Assembly (NCBI GenBank): GCA_937907405.1
Contig: CALCIC010000308.1
Span: forward strand, 1 to 9,891
Length of the DNA stretch: 9,891 bases
Source of the DNA: an uncultured Isosphaeraceae bacterium
GTDB taxonomy: Bacteria; Planctomycetota; Planctomycetia; Isosphaerales; Isosphaeraceae
Direction of reading: 5' to 3'
A program made the position numbers and the translations under genes. Of this stretch, positions 1 through 6,592 are shown piece by piece (the first letter of the stretch is position 1; each line of letters begins with the position of its first letter). The notes below the pieces were generated by a model. That model was not told where the DNA came from. It made no database searches and saw nothing but the letters and a program-made list of their open reading frames with translations.

Positions 1-1
1 C

Positions 2-1267
2 AACGTCGGCCTCTGGGGATACGTCGGCCACCCGTCGCAAAGCCGGTCGAGCACCAAGAACCAGTACCTGTTCCTGGGGGGCCGGTACGTCCGCGACCGC
101 TCCCTAAGTCACGCCCTTAACGAGGCTTATCGCGGATTGCTCATGGTCGGCCGCAATCCGGTGGCGTTCCTCAACCTGGAAATCCCCCCCGAGGAGGTCG
201 ACGTCAACGTCCACCCGACCAAGATCGAGGTTCGGTTCCGAGACCCCCAGCGGATCTACAGCCACCTGCTGTCGACCCTCCGGCAGACGTTCCTCGCCAG
301 CGACCTCCACAGCCGGTTGCAACCCGTCCCGGCCGACGCGCCCCCCGAATCCGCCGTCCGCCCCGCCTCGCCCCCTGCCTACCCTCCGGCCGGATCGACC
401 GACCGGTCGTCCTTCGATCTCGACGCCGGGCCGATCGACCGCCAGGCGGTGGCGTCGTGGTTCGAGCCGAGGCCCCCTCGACCCGCCGGCGAGCCGCCGA
501 AGATCCCCGACCACATCGGCCAGGCGCCCCCCCCCGAGTGGTCGCGGTCGCTTCCCGGCCGATTCGAGTTCGCCTCGGGCCAGACCTTCGACGAATTCAA
601 CGGACCGAAAACCCCGGTGGTCGGGGTCGACCGGATCGCGGAAACCCGGATTCCCGACGCACCCTCTCGGCAGCCGGCCTCGGACTTCAAGGAGACGGGT
701 GGCAAGGCCATCCAGGTCCACGACAGCTACCTGATCGCCGAGACCAGCGAGGGCATGATGGTCATCGACCAGCACGCGCTCCATGAGCGAATCCTGTACG
801 AGGAGCTGCGGAAGAAGGTGGCCGACGGCCGGGTCGAATCGCAAGGGTTGCTCGTCCCCGAGCCGGTGCCGATGGCCGCCGACGAGGCGGCGACGCTGCT
901 GGAGCACGCCGAGCTGCTCGCCGAACTGGGGATCGAGGTCGAGGGGTTCGGCGGCGATACGGTCCTGGTCCGGAGCACGCCGGTGATGCTCTCGCGGATG
1001 CAGCCCGACCGCCTGGTCCGCGATCTGGCCGAGCACCTGGCGACCCAGCCCCTGCCGCCGACCCGCGACGGCCTGGTGGCCGAGCTGCTGCATATGGTGT
1101 CGTGCAAGGCGGCGATCAAGGCCGGCCAACGGCTGACGCCCGACGAGATCGACGCCCTGCTGGAGCGCCGCGAACTCGCCGCCGACGCCCACCACTGCCC
1201 GCACGGGCGGCCGACCGCCCTGATTTTCACCAAATCCGAATTGGAGAAGCAGTTCGGGCGAATTTGA
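2..1267 (+). CDS. mutL: DNA mismatch repair protein MutL, 5'-truncated by the window edge
   Basis: MutL couples mismatch recognition by MutS to strand incision. Only the last 421 codons are visible, with no start. By comparison with E. coli MutL roughly 230 N-terminal residues (the main ATPase core) lie off the left edge. Visible residues 1-80 are the transducer domain, with NQYLFLGGRYVRD and NVHPTKIEVRF (Lys 74 matches the ATP-contacting Lys of the family). Residues about 95-230 form a Pro-rich, poorly conserved linker. The C-terminal dimerisation domain follows. It carries DQHALHERILYE (residues 256-267), which fits the DQHA-x2-E-x4-E metal/endonuclease motif, then SCKAA (from 367), CPHGRP (399-404) and a terminal FGR (418-420). 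These are the other conserved motifs of nuclease-active MutL and are absent from E. coli MutL. QGLLVP (281-286) fits the Q-x2-L/I-x-P beta-clamp-binding motif known from B. subtilis MutL. No mutS is in view. Confidence 0.96.
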   Translation, partial: NVGLWGYVGHPSQSRSSTKNQYLFLGGRYVRDRSLSHALNEAYRGLLMVGRNPVAFLNLEIPPEEVDVNVHPTKIEVRFRDPQRIYSHLLSTLRQTFLASDLHSRLQPVPADAPPESAVRPASPPAYPPAGSTDRSSFDLDAGPIDRQAVASWFEPRPPRPAGEPPKIPDHIGQAPPPEWSRSLPGRFEFASGQTFDEFNGPKTPVVGVDRIAETRIPDAPSRQPASDFKETGGKAIQVHDSYLIAETSEGMMVIDQHALHERILYEELRKKVADGRVESQGLLVPEPVPMAADEAATLLEHAELLAELGIEVEGFGGDTVLVRSTPVMLSRMQPDRLVRDLAEHLATQPLPPTRDGLVAELLHMVSCKAAIKAGQRLTPDEIDALLERRELAADAHHCPHGRPTALIFTKSELEKQFGRI

Positions 1268-1331
1268 TCCATCTTCGAGGGGAACCGGTTCGGCCGCGAG
1301 GTCCCTCTTTCATCGGTCTTCGTGGCTGTCG

Positions 1332-1337
1332 TACAAT
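1332..1337 (+). promoter_or_regulatory. possible -10 element ahead of the stem-loop region
   Basis: TACAAT matches the sigma-70 -10 consensus at five of six positions and stands out in a GC-rich stretch. No good -35 hexamer sits 16-18 bases upstream (TTCATC at 1309-1314 matches three of six). If real, aroDE would have a leader of about 290 nt containing both stem-loops. This is weak evidence. Confidence 0.2.
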
Positions 1338-1385
1338 CTTCGCTGTGTCCGGAATCGGAAGTGCGCTCGATAAGGGTTGATTGAT

Positions 1386-1467
1386 GGGTGGCGCGGGTTC
1401 GTACTCGACCCCGTGGACGCGGGCCCCGGCTTGTTCACACGGGGTCGAGTACGAACCCGTGCCACCC
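1386..1467. repeat. 30-bp imperfect inverted repeat (stem-loop 1)
   Basis: The arms 1386-1415 and 1438-1467 are complementary at 29 of 30 positions. The single exception (1393/1460) is G opposite T, which still pairs as G-U in RNA. The 22-nt loop (1416-1437) is GC-rich. The outer 16 bp begin GGGTGGCGCGGG and the inner 14 bp are TACTCGACCCCGTG. There is no T-tract after the stem, so a classical intrinsic terminator is not supported. A dispersed palindromic element or a leader/3'-end structure is more likely. Confidence 0.85.
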
Positions 1468-1502
1468 CGTGGAAGTCGTTTCCATCAGAATTCAAGGCTG
1501 CT

Positions 1503-1540
1503 GGGCGGCGCGGATTCGGTTCGCCGAACCCGCGCCGTCC
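1503..1540. repeat. 17-bp stem-loop with TTCG loop (stem-loop 2), related to stem-loop 1
   Basis: The arms 1503-1519 and 1524-1540 pair with one A/C mismatch (1514/1529) and one G/T (1505/1538), closing a four-base TTCG loop. The 5' arm GGGCGGCGCGGATTCG differs from the outer 5' arm of the preceding stem-loop at only two of 16 positions, and the 3' arm CGAACCCGCGCCGTCC at three of 16. The element therefore looks like the same outer stem without the inner 14-bp stem and large loop. It ends 92 bases before the aroDE ATG. Confidence 0.8.
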
Positions 1541-1632
1541 TGATCGAATCGATTCGATTTCGATATTCGGGACTCTGTGGTCGGGCACGGACGTATCAAA
1601 CGGGTACTCCCGAAGCGGGGAGCGAGCTGACG

Positions 1633-3138
1633 ATGATCTGTGTAACCATCGGTCGAGGACGACACGCCTCGCTCGTCGAGGAATGGCAGGCCGCGGCCAA
1701 GGCCGGGGCCGAACTGGTCGAGCTGCGCATCGACTGCCTGCGGCGCGATCCGGACCTGAAGCGGATCTTCAAGGAGCGGCCGACGCCGATGATCTTCACC
1801 GTCCGTCGCAGCGCCGACGGCGGCCTGTGGCGGGGCCAGGAGGAGAAGCGCCAGCAGTTGCTCCGCGAGGCGATCGCGCTGGGGGTCGACTACGTCGACC
1901 TCGAAAGCGACGTCGCCGACAAGATCCGCCGATTCGGCAAGACCAAGAGGATCGTCAGCTACCACAACCTCAAGAATACGCCGGCCAACCTGAACGAGGT
2001 CGCCGAGCAGTGCGCGACCTGCGACCCGGACGTCGTCAAGGTGGCGACGGCGGCCCACGGCCTGGCGGACGCCGCGCGGGTCTTGAGGCTGGGCGCGACG
2101 TTCAAGAAGCACCCCACGGTGGCGATCGCGATGGGGGAGGCCGGCGTGTTCACCCGCGTTCTGGGCGCCAAGTTCGGCGCGCCGTTCACCTACGCGGGCT
2201 TCAACCCCGAGCGGATCTTCGCGGCGGGCATGCTGAACTTCGCCAGCCTCAAGAACGACTACGGCTACGACCAGATCAACGCCGAGACCGAGGTCTACGC
2301 CGTGATCGGCGACCCGATCGGCCACAGCCTCAGCCCGGCCGTCCACAACGCCGGCTTCCGCCAGTTCGGCCTGAACAAGGTCATGGCGCCGTTCCAGGTC
2401 GCGGCCGGCGAGCTGGACGTGTTCTTCGAGGACCTGGAGTGGCTCGGCGTCAAGGGTTGCAGCGTCACCATCCCCCACAAGTCGGACGTCGTCGCGCAGC
2501 TCGACCACCAGGACGAGCTGGTCGAGCAGACCGGCTCGTGCAACACCGTGACGCGGAACGAGGACGGCACATGGACCGGCCGCAACACCGACTGCCAGGC
2601 CGCGATCGACTCGCTGGAAGCCGCGATGGGCAAGCCCGAAGACTCCTCCGAGGCGAGCCCGCTCATCGACAAGCAGGTCTTGATTCTGGGCGCCGGCGGC
2701 GTGGCGCGGTCGCTGGCCTTCGGCGTGTCGCGCCAGGGGGCGAGCGTGACGATCACCAACCGCAACGACCCTCGCGCGACGACCCTGGCGGAGGAGGTCG
2801 GCTGCCGGACCGTGAACTGGTCGTCGCGGGCGTCGACGATCGCCGACGTGATCGTCAACTGCACCCCGGTCGGCATGCACCCGAACGTCGACGACACCCC
2901 GATGCCCCCCGCGGCCTTCCAGAAACCAACGACGGTCGTCTTCGATACGATTTACCACCCCGAGCACACCATGTTGCTCAAGCTGGCCCGGGAACGCGGC
3001 TGCGTCACGCTGACAGGCGCGGACATGTTCATCCGACAGGCCGCGCTTCAGTTCAACATCTACACCGGCCGCGAGGCGCCCGTCGAGCTGATGAAGACGG
3101 TCCTGAAGCGGAAGCTGGGAGCGATCCGCGACGCATGA
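1633..3138 (+). CDS. aroDE: bifunctional 3-dehydroquinate dehydratase (type I) / shikimate dehydrogenase
   Basis: Fusion of 501 residues catalysing two consecutive shikimate-pathway steps in the cytoplasm: 3-dehydroquinate to dehydroshikimate, then NADPH-dependent reduction to shikimate. Residues 1-215 are a type I dehydroquinase: ELR (Glu30, Arg32), DLE (Glu91), SYHN with the catalytic His111, KVATA with the Schiff-base Lys136, and TRVLG (Arg175). Residues 220-501 are AroE: GDPIGHSLSP (226-235), SVTIPHK with catalytic Lys283, GSCNTV (301-306), GRNTD with Asp320, the nucleotide loop GAGGVARS (353-360), NRN (376-378, usually NRT in NADP-dependent forms), NCTPVGMHP and DMFIRQAALQF. The ATG at 1633 is chosen because MICVTIGRG is the usual dehydroquinase N-terminus. 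The frame is open further upstream but only through hairpins. One oddity is that AAGM (197-200) replaces the usual APGQ substrate-loop motif. The stop overlaps aroK as ATGA. A single plant-like fusion replaces separate aroD and aroE. Confidence 0.96.
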   Translation: MICVTIGRGRHASLVEEWQAAAKAGAELVELRIDCLRRDPDLKRIFKERPTPMIFTVRRSADGGLWRGQEEKRQQLLREAIALGVDYVDLESDVADKIRRFGKTKRIVSYHNLKNTPANLNEVAEQCATCDPDVVKVATAAHGLADAARVLRLGATFKKHPTVAIAMGEAGVFTRVLGAKFGAPFTYAGFNPERIFAAGMLNFASLKNDYGYDQINAETEVYAVIGDPIGHSLSPAVHNAGFRQFGLNKVMAPFQVAAGELDVFFEDLEWLGVKGCSVTIPHKSDVVAQLDHQDELVEQTGSCNTVTRNEDGTWTGRNTDCQAAIDSLEAAMGKPEDSSEASPLIDKQVLILGAGGVARSLAFGVSRQGASVTITNRNDPRATTLAEEVGCRTVNWSSRASTIADVIVNCTPVGMHPNVDDTPMPPAAFQKPTTVVFDTIYHPEHTMLLKLARERGCVTLTGADMFIRQAALQFNIYTGREAPVELMKTVLKRKLGAIRDA

Positions 3139-3731
3139 GCGACTCATCGATCGGTCGCGAGGGGGCGGGGCCGGGCCTGGCGCTGGTGGGCTATCGAGGG
3201 ACCGGGAAGTCGACCGTGGGTCGGCTCCTCGCCGCGCGGACGGGCCGCCCGTTCGTCGACGCCGACCTTGAGATCGAAGCCCGAGCCGGGCGCTCGATCC
3301 GGTCGATCTTCGAGGAGTCGGGGGAGCCGGAGTTCCGCGACTGGGAGGAGCGCGTGCTGTTTGAGATCGCCGAGGCCCGGCCGGGGGCCGTGCTGGCCAC
3401 CGGGGGAGGGGCGATCCTCCGCGAAGCCAACCGCCGGACGCTTCGAGGCTTCGGCGTGGTCGTCTGGCTCTGGGCCGAGCCCTCGGTCCTGGCCCGTCGC
3501 CTCGGCGCCGACGCCCGAACCCGAGCCTCCCGCCCCGCCTTGACCACCGCCGGCGCCCTCGACGAGATCGCCGACGTCCTGGCCGCCCGAACGCCGCTGT
3601 ACGCGGAAGTCGCCGACGCCCGGATCGAGACCGGGGGGAAGTCGGTCGCCGAGGTCGTCGATGCGATCCTCGAAACCTGGTCCCACGCCACCGCAGAGGC
3701 CCCGCCGCGGGAACCGCACTCGTGTTCATAG
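3135..3731 (+). CDS. aroK: shikimate kinase
   Basis: Phosphorylates shikimate at the 3-OH with ATP, the step after shikimate dehydrogenase, in the cytoplasm. The 198-residue protein shows the P-loop GYRGTGKST (19-27), DAD (42-44, Mg/substrate Asp), FRDWE (67-71, substrate Arg68), the GGG loop (90-92), the lid-type RPAL (133-136) and RTPLY (152-156) near the C-terminus. It is slightly longer than the usual 170-180 residues because of a short N-terminal extension and an unconserved tail after about 183. Its ATG overlaps the aroDE stop by four bases (ATGA), so translation is probably coupled and no separate promoter is visible. The same frame stays open far upstream inside aroDE, but that part is not coding. 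The kinase begins at MSDSS. Confidence 0.94.
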   Translation: MSDSSIGREGAGPGLALVGYRGTGKSTVGRLLAARTGRPFVDADLEIEARAGRSIRSIFEESGEPEFRDWEERVLFEIAEARPGAVLATGGGAILREANRRTLRGFGVVVWLWAEPSVLARRLGADARTRASRPALTTAGALDEIADVLAARTPLYAEVADARIETGGKSVAEVVDAILETWSHATAEAPPREPHSCS

Positions 3732-4663
3732 CCTGGCCGATCTTGATCGCTCTGGGATTCGGCGTGTTCGTCGTCGGCAGCGTCGTCGGCAGCTTTCTGA
3801 ACGTCTGCATCTACCGCATCCCCTGGCAAAAGAGCGTGATCTGGCCAGGCTCGCGGTGCCCCCGATGCTTCGAGGCGATCGCCCCCGGCGACAACGTCCC
3901 AATCGTCGGCTGGCTCGCGCTCCGCGGCGAGTGCCGATCCTGCGGACTGCCGATCTCCAAACGCTATCCGCTGATCGAGGCCCTGGTCGGCCTGCTCTTT
4001 CTGGGACTCTACGTCGTCGACGTCCTCTGCGCCGATCGAGGCGCCTGGGACCAGATCCCGACCACGGCGATGGCGACCCTCGGGTTTCACGCCCTGCTTA
4101 TGGCCTTGCTCGTGGCCGCGACGTTCATTGATTACGACCTCTACATCATCCCCGATCAGGTGACGGTGACCGGCATGATCCTGGGCCTGGCGATCGGCGC
4201 GGCCTTGCCCGAGGTCCGACCGGCGCCGAACTCGGCTTCCAGCCACCTGGCCGGATTGGGGGTTGGAATCTTCGGTCTGCTTGTCGGCGGGGGGCTGACG
4301 GCGGGGTTCCGAACCTTCTTCTCGGCCCTGTTTCGGCGCGAGGCGATGGGGTTCGGCGATGTGACCTTGATGGCCATGATCGGGGCGTTCCTGGGCTGGC
4401 AGGCCGCCGTGATGAGCTTCTTCTTCTCGGCCTTCTTCGGCCTGGCGCACGCGCTTTTCAAATTGACCACCTACGTGCAAAAGCGGATGCGAGGCGTCCA
4501 ATTATCGAGCGCCGATCGCGAAATCCCCTTCGGGCCTTATTTGAGCATGGCCGCGGCATGCCTGATGCTTACCTGGAGATGGCTCTGGCCGGGCTGGGCG
4601 GAGGGCCTGTTCCGGTCGTTTCACGCGATCTTTTGGTTCCTGCTCGGAGTCGACGTCGGCTGA
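3722..4663 (+). CDS. pilD: type IV prepilin peptidase (A24 family)
   Basis: Polytopic inner-membrane aspartic peptidase that cleaves leader peptides of type IV prepilins or pseudopilins and, when the N-terminal domain is present, usually N-methylates them. The 313 residues include the N-terminal-domain signature GSFLNVCIYRIP (23-34) and two zinc-type pairs CPRC (46-49) and CRSC (71-74). They also carry the catalytic Asp pair: FIDYDLYIIPD, with Asp137 six residues before IPD, and GFGD with Asp213. The second motif reads GDVTL where many homologues have GDxKL. Several hydrophobic segments (about 5-25, 84-102, 117-136, 149-162, 175-195, 216-245 and the C-terminus) fit the family topology. The start is GTG at 3722, overlapping the last ten bases of aroK. 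No later start keeps the first helix and GSFLN motif. No pilin or secretion genes are in the window, so the substrate is unknown. Confidence 0.94.
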   Translation: MFIAWPILIALGFGVFVVGSVVGSFLNVCIYRIPWQKSVIWPGSRCPRCFEAIAPGDNVPIVGWLALRGECRSCGLPISKRYPLIEALVGLLFLGLYVVDVLCADRGAWDQIPTTAMATLGFHALLMALLVAATFIDYDLYIIPDQVTVTGMILGLAIGAALPEVRPAPNSASSHLAGLGVGIFGLLVGGGLTAGFRTFFSALFRREAMGFGDVTLMAMIGAFLGWQAAVMSFFFSAFFGLAHALFKLTTYVQKRMRGVQLSSADREIPFGPYLSMAAACLMLTWRWLWPGWAEGLFRSFHAIFWFLLGVDVG

Positions 4664-4773
4664 GCCGGCGGGCGGCCTCGAAAGTCAGGGCGACGCGACC
4701 AGACGTTCCGGCTAGAATCCGCTTGAGCGCCCCGGCGGCGGTTCCCAAAAGGGTGGGTCGACGACCCGAATCG

Positions 4774-4780
4774 AGGAGGT
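4774..4780 (+). promoter_or_regulatory. strong Shine-Dalgarno site for the LapA-like gene
   Basis: AGGAGGT lies seven bases before the ATG at 4788, the best-placed SD among the confidently called genes here. A -10-like TAGAAT sits at 4713-4718 in the 124-bp gap after the prepilin peptidase gene, but I see no acceptable -35 partner. Independent transcription is plausible, not shown. Confidence 0.6.
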
Positions 4781-4787
4781 TGACGAT

Positions 4788-5159
4788 ATGGCCTATCAGT
4801 ACAAACGTCGACGACCTTCGATCATCCGCAACTTCTGGATCTACCGCCGCCTGATCGGCGCGGCGGTCCTGGTCGGCGTCATGCTCTGGTTCGTCTGGGC
4901 CAACAACGCCCCGGTGCGGGTTTCACTGCCGTTTCGACTGGGGGGGTTCGACAGCTCGGTGGGGGTGGTGATCCTCTTGAGCGCCGCCTGCGGGTCGCTG
5001 GCGACGATCCTGGCGACGACGGTCTTCTTCGCACTCCGAAGAATCCGAGGGCCGCAAGCCCCTTCCGAGCCTCTTGAGGGGAAGCTCCTCGACGAGGACC
5101 GCCCCCCGTCCGACTACGCCTCGAAAACCGAAGAAGGGTTTCCCAATTCCGGATGGTGA
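4788..5159 (+). CDS. small two-helix membrane protein, LapA-domain-like
   Basis: A 123-residue protein with a basic N-terminus (YKRRRP), a hydrophobic helix at about 22-38 and a short loop APVRVSLPFRLGG. A second hydrophobic helix at about 58-83 is followed by RRIRG and a hydrophilic, acidic C-terminal tail of about 35 residues. The sequence WANNAPVRVSLPF just after helix 1, together with the helix-loop-helix layout, resembles the LapA/DUF1049 family, whose members are small inner-membrane proteins linked in E. coli to LPS assembly. The match is by layout and short sequence likeness only. Positive residues flank both helices on the side expected for cytoplasmic ends, giving a hairpin with both termini inside. 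The start is fixed by the strong SD. The lipoprotein gene follows after a 62-bp gap, which may or may not mean shared function. Confidence 0.75.
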   Translation: MAYQYKRRRPSIIRNFWIYRRLIGAAVLVGVMLWFVWANNAPVRVSLPFRLGGFDSSVGVVILLSAACGSLATILATTVFFALRRIRGPQAPSEPLEGKLLDEDRPPSDYASKTEEGFPNSGW

Positions 5160-5221
5160 AACTGCCGAAGATAAGATGAGATCCTAGCTCCTCTCGTACT
5201 CCTATGCCGTGAAAGGACGTC

Positions 5222-5875
5222 GTGGGCCGCGCAACCCCTCTGAACGATGATCTGGCGCAGGACGCGAGCCGTCGCCGGCTGGCCGGGGGGCCGCTCGCCG
5301 CCAGCCTGGCTGCATGCGTGTTCGCCGTCGTCTCGTCGGGCTGTTCGGGGCGGACCTCCTACATCACCGGCGGGCCGTCGAACGGCCAGCTCAAGACGAG
5401 CCTGAGCCGTCTTGAGTACGAGAACGACCAGCTCAAGACCCAGGTCGCCCGGTTGAAGGAAGAGAATCGGACGATGGAGGATCGGCTCGTCCAGGAGCAG
5501 TTGCACACCGGGACGCTCACCGCGAAGCTGAACGACGTTCAGAACGTGATGCGGGACCGCGGGCTCGAAGTGGACGAAATCCCCGACCGCCCCCGGACCC
5601 TGCCCGCCGGCCGCCGGACCTCGAAGCCGAGAAAGCCGCCGACCGCGCGGATCTCCTCCGACGGTTACGACGACGACCCCCCCCCGCTCATCATTGAGGA
5701 CGAGCCCACGCCGCGATCGAGCTCCAACTCCAGTTCCAACTCCAGCCGATCGCGGTCGCAATCGAAGCGGCCCGCCGACTTCGACGACTCGGCCTCGCTC
5801 CATCTCGACGACGACGACGTAAACTGGCTGCCGGTCGCCACGAAGCCTGATCCCAAGTCGCCCGCCAAGCTCTGA
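5222..5875 (+). CDS. probable lipoprotein with coiled coil and low-complexity tail, function unknown
   Basis: I do not recognise a family. The 217-residue product begins at GTG 5222, with AAAGGA five bases upstream. After a polar stretch, RRR (17-19) precedes a hydrophobic segment and VVSSGC, so Cys41 is a candidate lipidation site, although position -3 is Ser rather than the usual Leu. The signal peptide is long. Residues about 57-100 have heptad character (LKTSLSRLEYENDQLK, then QVARLKEENRTMEDRL) and probably form a coiled coil. The remainder is disordered-looking: a Pro/Arg/Lys-rich stretch, SSSNSSSNSSRSRS from a 12-bp tandem duplication (5723-5746), and acid clusters such as DDDD. The layout (lipid anchor, coiled coil, flexible charged tail) suggests an envelope protein spanning the periplasm. 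The envelope location is inferred from the signal sequence alone. Confidence 0.8.
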   Translation: MGRATPLNDDLAQDASRRRLAGGPLAASLAACVFAVVSSGCSGRTSYITGGPSNGQLKTSLSRLEYENDQLKTQVARLKEENRTMEDRLVQEQLHTGTLTAKLNDVQNVMRDRGLEVDEIPDRPRTLPAGRRTSKPRKPPTARISSDGYDDDPPPLIIEDEPTPRSSSNSSSNSSRSRSQSKRPADFDDSASLHLDDDDVNWLPVATKPDPKSPAKL

Positions 5876-5915
5876 GGCGTCCCCCCGAACCCGAGCGCCG
5901 GGGGAGGCGTCCAAG

Positions 5916-5945
5916 TTGCCGGGGGGGGAATCGGGTTGGTACGAT
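5916..5945 (+). promoter_or_regulatory. candidate sigma-70-type promoter for hisH
   Basis: TTGCCG (5916-5921) and TACGAT (5940-5945) are separated by 18 bp. Each matches its consensus hexamer at four or five of six positions. They lie in the 111-bp gap before hisH, about 42 bases upstream of its ATG, which fits a short leader. A GC-rich G-run lies between the hexamers. Confidence 0.4.
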
Positions 5946-5986
5946 CGATCGCTGAACACCTTGATTGTTGAACTCCAAGAGGCCGC

Positions 5987-6592
5987 ATGATCGTCATCGT
6001 CGACTACGGGATGGGCAACCTGCGGAGCGTGCAGAAGGCGATCGAGACCGTGGGGGGCTCCGCCGAGATCACCGCCGACCCGGATCGGGTTCGCAAAGCC
6101 TCGCGCGTGATCCTCCCCGGCGTGGGGGCGTTCGCCGACGCCATGTCCGAACTGCGGCGGACCGGAATGGACCAGGCCTTCATCGAGGCCGTCCGGGCCG
6201 GCAAGCCCTGTCTGGGGGTCTGTCTCGGCCTTCAGCTTCTGTTCACGACCAGCGCCGAGGACGGCGACCACCAGGGGCTCGGACTGATCCCCGGCCGGGT
6301 CGTCCGGATCACGTCGCGGCCCGGATTGAAGATCCCCCACATGGGCTGGAACACCCTGACCGTCCGCAGGCCGATTCCGCTTCTGGAGGGGATCGGCCCC
6401 GATCCCTCGGTCTACTTCGTCCACTCCTACCACGCCGTCGCCGACCGTCCCGAGGATGTCGCCGCCGAGACCGACTACTCGGGCCCGCTCACGGCCGTCG
6501 TCAGCCGAGAGAACCTCAGCGCCTGCCAGTTCCACCCGGAAAAGAGCCAGCGGATCGGCCTGGCGATGTACGCCAATTTCGCCCGGAGCTGA
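5987..6592 (+). CDS. hisH: imidazole glycerol phosphate synthase, glutaminase subunit HisH
   Basis: Class I glutamine amidotransferase subunit. With HisF it converts PRFAR to imidazole glycerol phosphate and AICAR in histidine synthesis, supplying ammonia from glutamine in the cytoplasm. At 201 residues it is of normal length. It starts MIVIVDYGMGNLRSV, typical of HisH, and contains LPGVGAF (43-49) and the nucleophile elbow GVCLG with Cys79. HMGWN (118-122), YFVHSY (143-148) and QFHPEKS with His183 and Glu185 complete the Cys-His-Glu triad. The ATG at 5987 has AAGAGG four bases upstream. HisF is not in the window. HisA, the preceding enzyme of the pathway, lies downstream beyond an unrelated peptidase gene. 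Confidence 0.97.
   Translation: MIVIVDYGMGNLRSVQKAIETVGGSAEITADPDRVRKASRVILPGVGAFADAMSELRRTGMDQAFIEAVRAGKPCLGVCLGLQLLFTTSAEDGDHQGLGLIPGRVVRITSRPGLKIPHMGWNTLTVRRPIPLLEGIGPDPSVYFVHSYHAVADRPEDVAAETDYSGPLTAVVSRENLSACQFHPEKSQRIGLAMYANFARS

Larger units (their letters stand above)
1268..1632. other. gene-free region between mutL and aroDE with two stem-loops and a palindrome
   Basis: This 365-bp stretch has no convincing gene. It holds a weak -10-like TACAAT at 1332-1337, a long inverted repeat (1386-1467), a second stem-loop (1503-1540), a perfect 16-bp palindrome ATCGAATCGATTCGAT (1543-1558) and an SD-like GGGGAG (1617-1622) ten bases before the aroDE ATG. Frames 1 and 3 happen to stay open through it, but the conceptual protein looks like nothing and runs through the hairpins. 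The structures could be the 3' end of the mutL transcript, part of a long aroDE leader, or inserted palindromic repeats. The sequence alone does not decide between these. Confidence 0.6.

Noticed and set aside
104..1204. Minus-strand open frame opposite mutL
   Set aside because: mutL on the + strand has several invariant motifs. The antisense product has none.
1381..1632. N-terminal extension of aroDE from an earlier ATG
   Set aside because: The frame is open but runs through both stem-loops. The dehydroquinase domain begins at MICVTIG with an SD-like sequence just ahead.
1377..3134. Upstream extension of the aroK reading frame through aroDE
   Set aside because: Only the part from 3135 resembles shikimate kinase. 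The rest is an out-of-frame reading of aroDE and shows no domain.
1492..3810. Very long open frame on the minus strand (about 770 codons) opposite aroDE and aroK
   Set aside because: It is antisense to genes with complete active-site motifs. Its conceptual protein is Arg/Gly/Asp-rich without any domain, as expected for shadow frames in GC-rich coding DNA.
5881..5904. Hairpin CCCCCG...CGGGGG after the lipoprotein gene as a terminator
   Set aside because: The 6-bp stem is made only of G-C runs in a G/C-rich tract and has no T-run. It could easily arise by composition.
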